Assembly (NCBI RefSeq): GCF_010692745.1 | Contig: NZ_JAAHTB010000017.1 | Location: 36,193 to 100,192 of the forward strand | Direction of reading: 5' to 3' | Origin: Methylobacterium sp. BTF04 | GTDB lineage: Bacteria > Pseudomonadota > Alphaproteobacteria > Rhizobiales > Beijerinckiaceae | DNA: 64,000 bases | Part shown: positions 20,593-31,010 of the stretch, one piece after another | Layout: every line of letters begins with the position of its first letter | Numbering within the stretch: position 1 is the first letter of the stretch | Translations under genes and position numbers: made by a program | The notes under the pieces: generated by a model | What the model was told of the DNA's origin: nothing | Database searches by the model: none | What the model saw: the letters and a program-made list of their open reading frames with translations, nothing else

Positions 20593-22266
20593 TCAGACCT
20601 CGACCACCTGGACGTGGCAGGCGGGCTTCTTGCCCCAGACCTCGTTGACGGCCGAGCGCATGGCGCGGTCGACGGCCTTCTCGACGGCTTCGGCATCGCG
20701 GCGCTTGGCCTTGGACAGGCCGCTCAGGGTACGGGTGACCGCCTCCACAACCGTGTCGAGCATCGGCACGCCGGTCCGGCCGCGATTGGGCAGGCCGATG
20801 ATGTCGATGGCGGGCTCGCCCAGAACCTCACCCTGCTCGTCGATGGCGATGGCCACCGAGATCAGGCCGGCCTGCGCCAGCTTGCGGCGCTCGGGAATGG
20901 CCCGATCCTTGGCATCGATGAGCACGTTGCCGTCCTTGAACAGGCGGCCGGCCTTGACGTGATCGACGATCTCCGGCGTGCCGGGGGCGAGGCGCACGAC
21001 GCTGCCGTTGCGGGCCTTGACCACGTTGGGCACGCCCTGGGCAAGGGCGAAGCGCGCGTGCTCGTCGAGGTGCAGGGCCTCGCCATGGACGGGAATCGCC
21101 GTCTGCGGCCGGGTCCAGGCGTACATCTCGGCCATCTCGTCGCGCCGGGGATGGCCCGAGACGTGGACGAGCTTCGTCCGATCGGTGACCACCTCGATGC
21201 CGGCATTGATGAGGTCGTTGATGATCGACCCCACCGCCCGCTCGTTGCCCGGAATGGCACGCGAGGAGAAGATCACCCGGTCGCCGGCAGCGAGGGTCAC
21301 GTCGGGATGGTCGTCCCGCGAGACCCGGGCGAGCGCGGCGCGCTCCTCGCCCTGCGAGCCGGTGAGCAGGGCCACCACCTTGTCGCGCGGCAGGTATCCG
21401 TAGGCGTCGGCCGAGCGGAACTCGGGCAGGCCGTCGAGGAAGCCGCATTCGCGGGCGACCCCGATGACCCGGTCCATGGCGCGACCGACGGCGACGACCT
21501 CACGGCCACAGGCCTGGGCGGCCTCGGCCACGGCCCGCATGCGGGCGACATTGGAGGCGAAGGTGGTGACGGCGACCCGGTGCGGCGCATTCGAGATCAG
21601 TTCGCGCAGGGTGGCGGCGACCTCGGCCTCGCTCGGGGACCGGCCCTCGCGCACGACATTGGTCGAATCGCTGATCATGGCGAGGATGCCCTCGTCGCCC
21701 AGCGCCCGGAAGGCGGACTCGGAGGTCACGTCGCCGAGGATCGGGGTCGGATCGAGCTTCCAGTCGCCGGTATGGAGCAGCAGGCCGTGCGGCGTGCGGA
21801 TCGCGACGGCGTTCGACTCGGGGATCGAGTGCGACACCGGAATGTACTCGATCTCGAACGGACCGACGGTGACGCGGCGTCCGGCCTGGATCTCGCGCAA
21901 GGTCACCTTCGGGGCGCCCGGCTCGCTCAGGCGACGGGCCTCCAGCAGGTTCTTGGCGAAGCGCGTGGCGTAGACCGGCGCCTTCAGCTTGGGCCACAGC
22001 TCACCGATGGCGCCGATATGGTCCTCGTGCGCGTGGGTGATGAAGATCGCCAGCAGATCGTCCTTGCGCTCCTCGATGAAGCTCAGATCGGGGAACATCA
22101 GGTCGATGCCCGGGAAGCCTTCTTCCCCGGCGAAGCCCATGCCGCAATCGACCATGATCCACTTGCGGCGCTTGGCCGGCCCGAAGCCGTAAAGCGCTGC
22201 GTTCATGCCGATCTCGCCCACGCCGCCGAGCGGCACGAAGACGAGTTCGTCTTGCCCTGTCGTCAT
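20593..22266 (-). CDS. rnj: Ribonuclease J
   Basis: 557-aa metallo-beta-lactamase/beta-CASP ribonuclease with 5'-to-3' exo- and endonuclease activity in RNA decay and rRNA maturation. The zinc motif THAHEDHIGA is near residue 78, with further metal ligands in LLHTGDWKLD. The beta-CASP motifs include SDSTN and TGSQGE, followed by HVSGHPRRDEM. ATG at 22266 used; a GTG two codons earlier (22272) is closer to the GAGG ribosome binding site and may be the real start. It overlaps nothing and follows birA by about 10 nt, with a strong terminator after it. Confidence 0.95.
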   Translation of the reverse strand: MTTGQDELVFVPLGGVGEIGMNAALYGFGPAKRRKWIMVDCGMGFAGEEGFPGIDLMFPDLSFIEERKDDLLAIFITHAHEDHIGAIGELWPKLKAPVYATRFAKNLLEARRLSEPGAPKVTLREIQAGRRVTVGPFEIEYIPVSHSIPESNAVAIRTPHGLLLHTGDWKLDPTPILGDVTSESAFRALGDEGILAMISDSTNVVREGRSPSEAEVAATLRELISNAPHRVAVTTFASNVARMRAVAEAAQACGREVVAVGRAMDRVIGVARECGFLDGLPEFRSADAYGYLPRDKVVALLTGSQGEERAALARVSRDDHPDVTLAAGDRVIFSSRAIPGNERAVGSIINDLINAGIEVVTDRTKLVHVSGHPRRDEMAEMYAWTRPQTAIPVHGEALHLDEHARFALAQGVPNVVKARNGSVVRLAPGTPEIVDHVKAGRLFKDGNVLIDAKDRAIPERRKLAQAGLISVAIAIDEQGEVLGEPAIDIIGLPNRGRTGVPMLDTVVEAVTRTLSGLSKAKRRDAEAVEKAVDRAMRSAVNEVWGKKPACHVQVVEV

Positions 22267-22279
22267 TGTCACTTAAACC

Positions 22280-23059
22280 TCAAGCCGCCGTCGCGGCCGT
22301 TCCCAGATGCACCTCGCCCGCCGTCACGGTCCGTCGCGTCCCATCATCCGATCGGACGACGAGCCGCCCCGCCTCGTCGATCGTCTCGAAAATTCCGTGC
22401 ACCCTCGCGTCGCCGATGCGCACCGTCACGGGTGCGCCGATCCCGGCGGCTTGATCGAGCCAGCGCGCGCGGACATCGGGGAAGCCCCTGCCGCGGCGCC
22501 AGAGTCGCGCGGCGTCGACGATCCCGTCCGTCAGATGGACGAGCAGATCCTCGGCGCGCGTGTCGTGCTGCATCTGCCTGAGGCACGTCGCAGCATAAGG
22601 CAAGCCCTTCGGCGCCGCAGCGACGTTGACGCCGAAGCCCATCACCACCGAGCGGCGTCCGCCGGGACTCGTCTCCGCCTCCAGCAGAAGACCCGCGAGC
22701 TTGGCCCCCGAGGCCAGCACATCGTTCGGCCATTTGAGCGCGACGCCGTCGATTCCTGCCGCCCGGAACGCAGACATCAGGGCGATTCCCGCAACGAAGC
22801 CAAGGGTCGGAACGTCGCCCGGATCGACGTCGTCTACCGGCCAGAGCAGGCTCGCGGTGAGGTTTCCGGGCAGTGACGCCCACGCATTGCCGCGCCGGCC
22901 GCGACCCGCTTCCTGGCGATGGGCGACGATCCAGAGCGGCCCGGCTTCGCCGGCGCGCGACCGTTCCAGCGCCTCGGTGTTGGTGGAGCCGAGAGTGTCG
23001 TGGACGTGGAGGCGGTGGCCGTTCTCGCGGGCCAGGCAGCCGAGTCGGTAGCCGTCCAA
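22280..23059 (-). CDS. birA: Biotin--[acetyl-CoA-carboxylase] ligase
   Basis: 259-aa biotin protein ligase that biotinylates carboxylase BCCP domains via biotinyl-5'-AMP. The key segments are present: STNTEAL near residue 25, the biotinoyl-AMP loop GRGRRGNAW (~53-61), KWPNDV (~108-113) and a C-terminal SH3-like cap. There is no N-terminal helix-turn-helix, so it is a ligase only and not a biotin-operon repressor. The only usable start after an in-frame stop is TTG at 23059, which could keep expression low. It follows nuoN by 65 nt; the nuo-birA-rnj order is common in this group. Confidence 0.94.
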   Translation of the reverse strand: MDGYRLGCLARENGHRLHVHDTLGSTNTEALERSRAGEAGPLWIVAHRQEAGRGRRGNAWASLPGNLTASLLWPVDDVDPGDVPTLGFVAGIALMSAFRAAGIDGVALKWPNDVLASGAKLAGLLLEAETSPGGRRSVVMGFGVNVAAAPKGLPYAATCLRQMQHDTRAEDLLVHLTDGIVDAARLWRRGRGFPDVRARWLDQAAGIGAPVTVRIGDARVHGIFETIDEAGRLVVRSDDGTRRTVTAGEVHLGTAATAA

Positions 23060-23124
23060 GGGCTTAACGCCGTTTCCGTCGCGGTGTCTTCACGTTGGCC
23101 GGTCCCATCAGATGCGGCAACGCT

Positions 23125-24570
23125 CTAGAACAGCGACTTGGCCGCAGCGTCGGCAGCACCCCGCAGCGGCGCGGGCAACAGCACGAACAGCACGACGACG
23201 ACGGTCGACAGGCCGAGCACGATACGCAGGCCCGGGGGCATCGGATCGTAGGGCGCCAACGGCTCGTCGAAATACATCACCTTGACGAGGCGCAGATAGT
23301 AGAACGCGCCGACCACGCTGGTGACCACGCCGATGATCGCGAGCGCCACGAGGTTGGCCTCGATGGCGGCGCGGAAGACGAAGTACTTGCCGAAGAACCC
23401 GGCCAGCGGCGGGATGCCGGCGAGCGAGAACATCATCGCGGCGAGGCAGAAAGCCAGCACGGGATGGGTGCGCGACAGGCCGGAGAGGTCGTCCAGCGTC
23501 TCGAACATTTGGCCGCCGCGGCGCAGGGACAGGATCACCGCGAAGGCACCGAGGGTCATCGCCAGGTAGATGATCATGTAGATCACCACACCGCTGATGC
23601 CGGCCTGCGAGCCCGCCGCCAGACCGACCAGGGCGTAGCCGATATTGCCGATGGAGGAATACGCCATCAGGCGCTTGATCGAGCGCTGGCCGATGGCGGC
23701 GAACGAGCCCAAGGCCATCGAAGCGATGGCGATGAACACGATGATCTGCTGCCAGATCGCGGTCACGTCGGGGAAGGCGCCGATGAAGATCCGCACGGTC
23801 ATGGCCACCGCGGCCATCTTCGGCGCCGAGGCGAAGAAGGCGGTGACGGGGGTGGGCGAGCCCTCGTAGACGTCCGGAGTCCACATGTGGAACGGCACGG
23901 CCGACATCTTGAAGGCGACGCCCGCGGCGACGAACACGATGCCGAGCACGATACCGAAGCCCGCATTGCCGTCGCTCAGCGCCGCGACGATGCCGGGGAA
24001 CGAGACGGTGCCGGTGAAGCCGTAGACCAGCGACGACCCGTAGAGCAGCATGCCGGAGGACAGCGCGCCGAGGACGAAATACTTCAGGCCGGCCTCGGTG
24101 GAGCGCAGGTTGTCGCGATGGAACGCGGCGATGACGTAGGCGGCCAGGGACTGCAATTCGAGGCCGAGATACATCGCGATGAGGTCGTTGGCCGAGGCCA
24201 TCACCAGCATGCCGATGGTGCAGAGCAGGATCAGGAGCGGAAATTCGAACCGATCGATGCGCTCGCGCTGGAAATAGTCGCGCGACAGCAGGATCGCGGC
24301 GGCCGATCCGAGCAGGATCAGCACCTTCATCACCTTCGAGAAGCCGTCGACGATGAACGAGCCGTTGAGCGTGGTGATCTTGGCGCCCGACTGGGACATC
24401 ACCACGAACAACGCGAGCACGAGCAGGACCAGCGCGCCGACATTGACGGCCTCCGCCGAGCGCTCGCCCCGGAATGAGCCGTAGAGGATCAGCACGAGCA
24501 CGCCGACGGCGAGGATCAGCTCCGGCAGGGCGGGCCCGAGCGAGGGCATGACGATCTGAGCGGCGTTCAT
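23125..24570 (-). CDS. nuoN: NADH-quinone oxidoreductase subunit N
   Basis: 481-aa antiporter-like proton-pumping membrane subunit of complex I with about 14 helices. The ATG at 24570 ([15 protein letters not shown]) is preferred over a TTG at 24579. The conserved glutamate of helix 5 is in [13 protein letters not shown], and the lysine-bearing helix 7/8 region includes [12 protein letters not shown]. The last gene of the 14-subunit operon, it follows nuoM by 13 nt and leads into birA. Confidence 0.97.
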   Translation of the reverse strand: MNAAQIVMPSLGPALPELILAVGVLVLILYGSFRGERSAEAVNVGALVLLVLALFVVMSQSGAKITTLNGSFIVDGFSKVMKVLILLGSAAAILLSRDYFQRERIDRFEFPLLILLCTIGMLVMASANDLIAMYLGLELQSLAAYVIAAFHRDNLRSTEAGLKYFVLGALSSGMLLYGSSLVYGFTGTVSFPGIVAALSDGNAGFGIVLGIVFVAAGVAFKMSAVPFHMWTPDVYEGSPTPVTAFFASAPKMAAVAMTVRIFIGAFPDVTAIWQQIIVFIAIASMALGSFAAIGQRSIKRLMAYSSIGNIGYALVGLAAGSQAGISGVVIYMIIYLAMTLGAFAVILSLRRGGQMFETLDDLSGLSRTHPVLAFCLAAMMFSLAGIPPLAGFFGKYFVFRAAIEANLVALAIIGVVTSVVGAFYYLRLVKVMYFDEPLAPYDPMPPGLRIVLGLSTVVVVLFVLLPAPLRGAADAAAKSLF

Positions 24571-24583
24571 CGCGGGCAAGCCT

Positions 24584-26104
24584 TCAGCGCGCGACCGCAG
24601 GCACGACGGCCGCGGTCTGCGTGTTCGAGAGCGCGGTCTTCATGCTCTGCATCAGCGCCTCGGTCGAGGGGGCGAAGGTGTCGAGGATGGGGGCCGGATG
24701 GACGCCGTAATAGATCGTCAGGGCGACGAGCGGCGCGATGATGATCTTTTCACGGAAATCGAGATCGAGGATGCCCTGCAGGTTGGGCTTCTCGAGCTTG
24801 CCGTAGATCACCCGTGCGTAGAGCCACAGGGCGTAGCCGGCCGAGAGGATGATGCCGAACACCGAGAAGAACGCCACGGTGGGGTTGGCGCGGAAAGCGC
24901 CCATCATCGCCAGGAACTCGCCGACGAAGCCGGAGGTGCCGGGCAGGCCGACATTGGCCATGGTGAAGACCATCATCGCCGCCGCGTAGAGCGGCATGCG
25001 CTTCACGAGACCGCCATAGGCGGAAATCTCGCGGGTGTGCATCCGGTCGTAGACCACGCCGACGCAGAGGAAGAGTGCGCCGGAGACGATGCCGTGCGAG
25101 ATCATCAGGAACAGGGCGCCCTGGATGCCCTGCGCGTTGAGGGTGAACAGCCCGAGCGTGACGAAGCCCATATGCGCCACCGACGAGTAGGCGATGAGCT
25201 TCTTGATGTCGGTCTGCATCAGCGCGATCAGCGAGGTGAAGATGATCGCGACCACCGACAGGGCGAAGACGAACGGCGCGAAGGACTGCGATGCGTCCGG
25301 GAACATCGGCAGCGAGACGCGGATGAACCCATAGCCGCCCATCTTGAGCAGGATGCCGGCCAGGATCACCGAGCCGGCGGTGGGCGCCTCCACGTGCGCG
25401 TCGGGCAGCCAAGTATGGACGGGCCACATCGGCATCTTCACCGCGAAGGAGGCGAAGAAGGCGAGCCACAGCCAGGTCTGCATCTCCACCGGGAAGCGGG
25501 TGTGCAGCAGGGTCGGGATGTCGGTGGTGCCGGCGTGCCAGTACATCGCCATGATGGCGAGCAGCATCAGCACCGAGCCGAGCAGGGTGTAGAGGAAGAA
25601 CTTGAAGCTGGCGTAGATGCGCCGCTTGCCACCCCAGATCCCGATGATGAGGAACATCGGGATCAGGCCGGCCTCGAAGAACAGGTAGAACAGCACCAGG
25701 TCGAGGGACTGGAACACGCCGATCATCGTCGTCTCGAGGACGAGGAAGGCGACGAAATACTCCTTCACCCGCTTGTCGATCGAGAGCCACGACGCACCGA
25801 TGCAGAACGGCATCAGGAAGGTGGTGAGCAGGATCAGCGGCATCGAGAAACCGTCGACGCCGAGCTTGAACCGGGTGGTCTCGCTCAGCCAGGCATGGGT
25901 CTCGATGAGCTGGAAGCTCGCCGTGGTGGCGTCGAACCGCCCCCATGCCACCAGCGACAGCAGGAAGGTGAGGATCGTGGTGGCGAGCGCGGCCCAGCGG
26001 GCATTGCGCTTGGTCGCTTCCGTCTCCTCGCCGAGGGTGAGGATGAAGGCCGCACCGCACAGCGGCACGATCAACAGGCCGGAGAGAATTCCGAGGCCGA
26101 ACAT
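24584..26104 (-). CDS. nuoM: NADH-quinone oxidoreductase subunit M
   Basis: 506-aa antiporter-like proton-pumping subunit of complex I. Typical landmarks are the helix-5 glutamate in [13 protein letters not shown], the helix-7/8 block [20 protein letters not shown] with its essential lysine, and the broken-helix segment around [13 protein letters not shown]. Starts with ATG at 26104 and lies 47 nt after the nuoL stop. Normal length, no interruptions. Confidence 0.97.
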   Translation of the reverse strand: MFGLGILSGLLIVPLCGAAFILTLGEETEATKRNARWAALATTILTFLLSLVAWGRFDATTASFQLIETHAWLSETTRFKLGVDGFSMPLILLTTFLMPFCIGASWLSIDKRVKEYFVAFLVLETTMIGVFQSLDLVLFYLFFEAGLIPMFLIIGIWGGKRRIYASFKFFLYTLLGSVLMLLAIMAMYWHAGTTDIPTLLHTRFPVEMQTWLWLAFFASFAVKMPMWPVHTWLPDAHVEAPTAGSVILAGILLKMGGYGFIRVSLPMFPDASQSFAPFVFALSVVAIIFTSLIALMQTDIKKLIAYSSVAHMGFVTLGLFTLNAQGIQGALFLMISHGIVSGALFLCVGVVYDRMHTREISAYGGLVKRMPLYAAAMMVFTMANVGLPGTSGFVGEFLAMMGAFRANPTVAFFSVFGIILSAGYALWLYARVIYGKLEKPNLQGILDLDFREKIIIAPLVALTIYYGVHPAPILDTFAPSTEALMQSMKTALSNTQTAAVVPAVAR

Positions 26105-26151
26105 CTAGCGGGGGCTCCCGTTCTTGCGGTCGGGCGTCTGGTCGACGGTCA

Positions 26152-28233
26152 TCAATGCGCGACCTTGGGCAGGCCGGTGAGCATGTACCAGCTGATGAAG
26201 GCGGCCACGCCGACGAGCATGACGAAGGCGTAGTGGTAGACGTACCCGGTCTGGAACCGGACGACGCCGCGGGTGACGTCGAGTACGCGGGTGGCGATCC
26301 CGTCGGGGCCGAGGCCGTCGATCACCCGGCCGTCACCCTCCTTCCAAAGGAACTTGCCGAAATCCTTTGCCGGCCGGACGAAGATCCGATCGTAGATCTC
26401 GTCGAAGTACCACTTGTTGAGCAGAAATTGGTACAGCACCGGCTGCTGCGTCGCGAGCTTACCCGGTAGCTCGGGCCGGCGGATATACATCCAGAACGCG
26501 AGGACGAAGCCGAGCACCAGCATGATGAACGGCGAGTAGGACACCCAGGCCGGCACCGAATGGATGTCGTGCATGATGTGGTTGTCGGGGCCGTGCCCGA
26601 GGGCGTGACCCCAGAACGCCTCCATGCCCTCGCCGATGAAGCGGTTCTTGAAGATCAGGCCGGCAAACAGCGCGCCGAAGGCGAGGAGCGCCAGCGGGAT
26701 CGTCATCACGAGGGGGCTCTCGTGCGGTGTGTGCGCATGGTCGTGGTGCTCGATGGCGCTGTGCGATGGCGCCTCGGCATCGTGGCCGTGATCGTCGTGG
26801 GCCACACCCTCGTGGTGGCCGTGAGCGCCGTCGGCCTGATGCGCGGAGGCGTGGGCGTCATCGTGGTGGGCCGCTGCGTGCCCGGCCCAGCGCGCCGGTC
26901 CCTCGAAGGTGAGGAAGAACAGGCGCCAGGAATAGAACGAGGTCATCAGCGCGGCGATGACGGTGGCGAGGAAGGCGAGGGTATGACCCGGCCGGGTCGA
27001 GGCATAGGCCGCCTCGATGATCGCGTCCTTCGAGTAGTATCCCGAGGTGAACGGGAAGCCGATCAGCGCCAGGGTCCCGATCGTCATCATCGCCGTGGTG
27101 AAGGGGATGTAGCGCCGCAGGGCGCCCATGTTCCGCATGTCCTGCTCGTGATGCATCGCGTGGATGACTGAGCCGGCGCCGAGGAACAGCAACGCCTTAA
27201 AGAACGCGTGGGTGAACAGGTGGAACACCGCGGCCGAATAGGCACCGACGCCGAGCGCCACGAACATGTAGCCGAGCTGCGAGCAGGTCGAGTAGGCGAT
27301 GACCCGCTTGATGTCGTTCTGGACGAGCCCAATGGTGGCGGCGAAGAACGCCGTGATCCCGCCGATGACCGTGACCACGATAAGGGCGTTGGGCGCCAGC
27401 TCGAACAGCGGCGACAGGCGCGCCACCATGAACACGCCGGCCGTCACCATGGTGGCGGCGTGGATGAGGGCGGAGACCGGGGTCGGCCCCTCCATCGCGT
27501 CCGGCAGCCAGGTGTGCAGCAGGAACTGCGCCGACTTGCCCATGGCACCCATGAACAGGAGCAGGCAGGCCAGGGTCAGGGCGTTCCAGTCGTATCCGAG
27601 GAAGTGGAAGGTCGCGTCCTTGATCTCGGGCGCCCGGGCGAAGATGCCGTCGAAGGCCACGGTCCCGGACAGGACGAAGACCAGGAAGATGCCGAGCGAG
27701 AAGCCGAAATCGCCGACTCGGTTGACGATGAACGCCTTCATCGCGGCGGCATTGGCCGAGGGCTTCTCGTACCAGAAACCGATGAGCAGGTACGAGGCGA
27801 GGCCGACGCCTTCCCAGCCGAAGAACATCTGCACGAGGTTGTCCGCGGTCACCAGCATCAGCATGGCGAAGGTGAACAGCGACAGGTAGGCGAAGAAGCG
27901 CGGCCGGTGCGGATCCTCTTCCATGTAGCCGATGGAGTAGAGGTGCACGAGGGTGGAGACCGAGGTCACCACCACCAACATCACCGCGGTCAGGGCGTCG
28001 ATGCGGAAGGCCCAGTCGACCACGAGATCGCCGGCGGTGAACCAGGTCGCGACCTGCACGCGGGTGGCGTGCTCCGACCCCGGCACTTCGAGAAAGACGC
28101 CCCAGGACAGCAACGCCGAGAAGGCGAGGAATCCGGTGGTGATGTACTCGCACAGCTTGGGCCCGAGCTTGCGGCCGAAGAGGCCGGCCAGCAGGGCGCC
28201 GATGAGCGGGAAGAAGACGATCGCGTGATACAT
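26152..28233 (-). CDS. nuoL: NADH-quinone oxidoreductase subunit L
   Basis: 693-aa distal proton-pumping subunit of complex I. The ATG at 28233 ([17 protein letters not shown]) matches homologues; an upstream GTG adds ten odd residues. Conserved elements are [18 protein letters not shown] (helix-5 glutamate), [20 protein letters not shown] (essential lysine) and [12 protein letters not shown]. The C-terminal lateral helix that ties NuoL along NuoM/N is present. Between the last core helices lies an extramembrane insertion of about 53 residues (452-504) containing 17 histidines plus many aspartates, far richer than E. coli NuoL. It might bind metal or simply be a charged loop. Confidence 0.97.
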   Translation of the reverse strand: MYHAIVFFPLIGALLAGLFGRKLGPKLCEYITTGFLAFSALLSWGVFLEVPGSEHATRVQVATWFTAGDLVVDWAFRIDALTAVMLVVVTSVSTLVHLYSIGYMEEDPHRPRFFAYLSLFTFAMLMLVTADNLVQMFFGWEGVGLASYLLIGFWYEKPSANAAAMKAFIVNRVGDFGFSLGIFLVFVLSGTVAFDGIFARAPEIKDATFHFLGYDWNALTLACLLLFMGAMGKSAQFLLHTWLPDAMEGPTPVSALIHAATMVTAGVFMVARLSPLFELAPNALIVVTVIGGITAFFAATIGLVQNDIKRVIAYSTCSQLGYMFVALGVGAYSAAVFHLFTHAFFKALLFLGAGSVIHAMHHEQDMRNMGALRRYIPFTTAMMTIGTLALIGFPFTSGYYSKDAIIEAAYASTRPGHTLAFLATVIAALMTSFYSWRLFFLTFEGPARWAGHAAAHHDDAHASAHQADGAHGHHEGVAHDDHGHDAEAPSHSAIEHHDHAHTPHESPLVMTIPLALLAFGALFAGLIFKNRFIGEGMEAFWGHALGHGPDNHIMHDIHSVPAWVSYSPFIMLVLGFVLAFWMYIRRPELPGKLATQQPVLYQFLLNKWYFDEIYDRIFVRPAKDFGKFLWKEGDGRVIDGLGPDGIATRVLDVTRGVVRFQTGYVYHYAFVMLVGVAAFISWYMLTGLPKVAH

Positions 28234-28373
28234 CGCTGGCTTGTCCGGCCTCCTGGGCCGCACCGGGTCCGCGCTGCGCGCGAGCCTCGGAACCTGCCCT
28301 GTCTTCGTGTCACCGCTCGGGACCGACGCGAGGCGTCGATGCCCGTCCGAATGGTTCTAGGGGCGCTCGCGCC

Positions 28374-28679
28374 TCAGCCCTTCATCATGTTCACGTCCTC
28401 CACCGCGATGGAGCCGCGGTTTCGGAAGAACACGACGAGGATAGCGAGGCCGATGGCTGCCTCGGCCGCCGCCACCGTCAGCACGAACAGGGCGAAGATC
28501 TGTCCGGTGATGTCGTTGAGGTAGGTCGAGAAAGCGACGAGGTTGATGTTCACCGCGAGCAGGATCAGCTCCACCGACATCAGGATGACGATGACGTTCT
28601 TGCGGTTGATGAAGATGCCGAGCACGCCGAGCGTGAACAGGATCGCGGCGACCGTCAGGTAATGGCTCAGGCCGATCAT
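28374..28679 (-). CDS. nuoK: NADH-quinone oxidoreductase subunit K
   Basis: 101-aa three-helix membrane subunit of complex I, MrpC-like. The two conserved glutamates in the membrane ([11 protein letters not shown] and [13 protein letters not shown]) contribute to the proton path at the Q-module junction. Length is exactly typical. It follows nuoJ by 40 nt and precedes nuoL by about 140 nt, the largest membrane-arm gap in the operon. Confidence 0.97.
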   Translation of the reverse strand: MIGLSHYLTVAAILFTLGVLGIFINRKNVIVILMSVELILLAVNINLVAFSTYLNDITGQIFALFVLTVAAAEAAIGLAILVVFFRNRGSIAVEDVNMMKG

Positions 28680-28719
28680 CGAGATTTCCTCAGGCGCGGC
28701 AGTGTCGAACGTCCGCGCA

Positions 28720-29340
28720 TCAGACTTCCACGCCCTGGCGCGAGGGCACCTTGCGGGTCTCCACCGCCATGCCCTGGGTCCGCGCGTTCTGCGTGGCGAT
28801 GTTCTGGCGCTTGACGCCGGGCCGGTCGCGCAGGGTGAGTACGATGGCGCCGATCATCGCCACCAGAAGCACCAGTCCGGCGAGCTGAAAGTAGAAGACG
28901 TAATCCGTGTACAGGACCCGGCCGAGCGCCTGGGTGTTGGTCACCGATTCGGCACTGGCCAGGGGGCCGAGCGGCGCCTGGACCAGACCCGGATCGATGG
29001 TCCAGGACCCGACGACGAGCAGGATCTCAATGAGCAGGATCGCGCCGATCAGCGCGCCGATGGGCAGGTATTGCTGGAAGCCCTGGCGCAGCTGCGCGAA
29101 ATCCACATCGAGCATCATCACGACGAACAGGAACAGCACCGCGACGGCGCCGACATAGACCACCACGAGGATCATCGCGAGGAACTCGGCGCCGAGCAGC
29201 ACGAACAGGCCGGCCGCGTTCACGAAGGCGAGGATCAGAAACAGCACCGAGGCGACGGGATTCCGCGAGGAGATCACCATGAAGCCAGAGGCGACGGTCA
29301 TCCCCGCGAACAGATAGAAGAAGGCAGCGGCTGCACTCAT
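28720..29340 (-). CDS. nuoJ: NADH-quinone oxidoreductase subunit J
   Basis: 206-aa membrane subunit of complex I with five helices. The tyrosine/glycine-rich helix 3 ([22 protein letters not shown]), whose pi-bulge is linked to coupling, is clear. The C-terminal tail of about 30 residues after the last helix is basic and hydrophilic. ATG at 29340. A 120-nt gap separates it from nuoI, in which I see no gene. Confidence 0.96.
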   Translation of the reverse strand: MSAAAAFFYLFAGMTVASGFMVISSRNPVASVLFLILAFVNAAGLFVLLGAEFLAMILVVVYVGAVAVLFLFVVMMLDVDFAQLRQGFQQYLPIGALIGAILLIEILLVVGSWTIDPGLVQAPLGPLASAESVTNTQALGRVLYTDYVFYFQLAGLVLLVAMIGAIVLTLRDRPGVKRQNIATQNARTQGMAVETRKVPSRQGVEV

Positions 29341-29461
29341 GCGATTGTGGAGATCAGTCGCCCCGAGGACGACCCCTTCTGCCGAAATTCTGGCCAGCCC
29401 GTGCAGGCCGCCCGTCTATAGAACCCACCTCTGCGGTGCACAACCGCCGAGGCACCCCGCC

Positions 29462-29950
29462 TTAGCGGTAAGGTGCGTCCAGCGCGAGATTGCGCGCGAT
29501 CTCGCGCTCCCAGCGGTCGCCGTTCAGGAGCAGCTTGTCCTTGTCGTAGAGAAGCTCCTCGCGGGTCTCCACGGAGAATTCCAGGTTCGGCCCCTCGACG
29601 ATGGCATCCACCGGGCAGGCCTCCTGGCACATGCCGCAATAGATGCACTTCACCATGTCGATGTCGTAGCGCGTGGTGCGCCGGGTGCCGTCGTTGCGAC
29701 GCGGCCCCGCCTCGATGGTAATGGCCTGGGCCGGGCAGATCGCCTCGCACAGCTTGCAGGCGATGCAGCGTTCCTCGCCGTTGGGATAGCGGCGCAAAGC
29801 GTGCTCGCCCCGGAAGCGCGGGCCCCGGTGCCCCATCTCGAAGGGGTAGTTGATGGTGGCCTTCGGCTTGAAGAAATACCGCATGGCGAGGGCGAACCCC
29901 GTCACGAACTCCTTCAGCAGCAGACCCTTGGCGACCTGATCGAGCTTCAT
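29462..29950 (-). CDS. nuoI: NADH-quinone oxidoreductase subunit I
   Basis: 162-aa peripheral-arm subunit holding clusters N6a and N6b. Two ferredoxin motifs are present: [12 protein letters not shown] and [12 protein letters not shown]. The N-terminal amphipathic helix ([19 protein letters not shown]) anchors it to NuoH. Alphaproteobacterial length, close to the mitochondrial TYKY subunit. Follows nuoH by about 25 nt. Confidence 0.97.
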   Translation of the reverse strand: MKLDQVAKGLLLKEFVTGFALAMRYFFKPKATINYPFEMGHRGPRFRGEHALRRYPNGEERCIACKLCEAICPAQAITIEAGPRRNDGTRRTTRYDIDMVKCIYCGMCQEACPVDAIVEGPNLEFSVETREELLYDKDKLLLNGDRWEREIARNLALDAPYR

Positions 29951-29975
29951 GCCGCGATCTCCACTGTGCGTTGCA

Positions 29976-30998
29976 TCATGCCCCCGGCGCGAGACCGGTG
30001 AGCTTGAGGACGAAGGCGACGACGACGACCGAGACGAGCGAGAGGGGCAGAAACACCTTCCAGCCCAGCCGCATCAACTGGTCGTAGCGGTAGCGCGGCA
30101 CCATGGCTTTCACCATGGCGATCATGAAGAACAGGAAGCTCGCCTTCAGCGCGAACCAGATCAGGCCCGGCACCCAGGTGAACGGCGCGAACGGGATTGG
30201 CGAGAGCCAGCCGCCGAGGAACAGCACCGTGCCGAGCGCACACATGGTCATGATCGCCACGTACTCGCCGAGCATGAACAGCAGGTAGGGCGTCGAGGAA
30301 TACTCGACCATGTAACCGGCGACCAACTCCGACTCGGCTTCCGGCAGATCGAAGGGAGGGCGGTTGGTCTCGGCGAGCGCCGAGATGAAGAACACGATGA
30401 ACATCGGGAACAGCCACAGCCAGTACCAGCCGAGGATGCCGAGCGAGGTGTCCTGCGCCATGACGATGCGCGAGAGATTGAGCGAGCCGGCACAGAGCAG
30501 CACGCAGATGATCACGAACCCCAGCGAGACCTCGTACGAGATCATCTGGGCGGCCGAGCGCAGCGCGCCGAGGAAGGCGTATTTCGAGTTCGAGGCCCAG
30601 CCGCCCATGATGACGCCGTAGACGCCCAGACTCGAGATCGCGAAAATGTAGGTGATGCCGACATTGAGGTCGGCGATGGCCCAACCCTCGGCGAGGGGGA
30701 TCACCGCCCAGGCGGCCAGGGCCAGGGTGGCGAAGACCAGGGGGGCGAGCAGGAAGATCGCCTTGTTGGCGCCGGCCGGAATCACCGGCTCCTTCAGCAC
30801 GAATTTCAGCAGATCGGCGAAGGACTGGAACAGGCCCCAGGGCCCGACCACGTTGGGGCCGCGCCGCAGCTGCACCGCCGCCCAGATCTTGCGATCGGCC
30901 AGCAGCGCGTAGGCGATGAAGACCAGCAGCAGCGCCAGGAGCACGAAGCTCTTGAACGCCAGCAGCAGGACGGTGCCGAGGACTTCCCAGAAGGTCAT
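29976..30998 (-). CDS. nuoH: NADH-quinone oxidoreductase subunit H
   Basis: 340-aa membrane subunit (mitochondrial ND1) with eight helices that forms the quinone-access chamber with NuoB and NuoD. The conserved loop [22 protein letters not shown] is visible at residues ~30-50, and the first quinone-chamber loop [20 protein letters not shown] carries its glutamates. Starts 12 nt after the nuoG stop. Confidence 0.97.
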   Translation of the reverse strand: MTFWEVLGTVLLLAFKSFVLLALLLVFIAYALLADRKIWAAVQLRRGPNVVGPWGLFQSFADLLKFVLKEPVIPAGANKAIFLLAPLVFATLALAAWAVIPLAEGWAIADLNVGITYIFAISSLGVYGVIMGGWASNSKYAFLGALRSAAQMISYEVSLGFVIICVLLCAGSLNLSRIVMAQDTSLGILGWYWLWLFPMFIVFFISALAETNRPPFDLPEAESELVAGYMVEYSSTPYLLFMLGEYVAIMTMCALGTVLFLGGWLSPIPFAPFTWVPGLIWFALKASFLFFMIAMVKAMVPRYRYDQLMRLGWKVFLPLSLVSVVVVAFVLKLTGLAPGA

Positions 30999-31010
30999 CG
31001 CAGGAAATCC

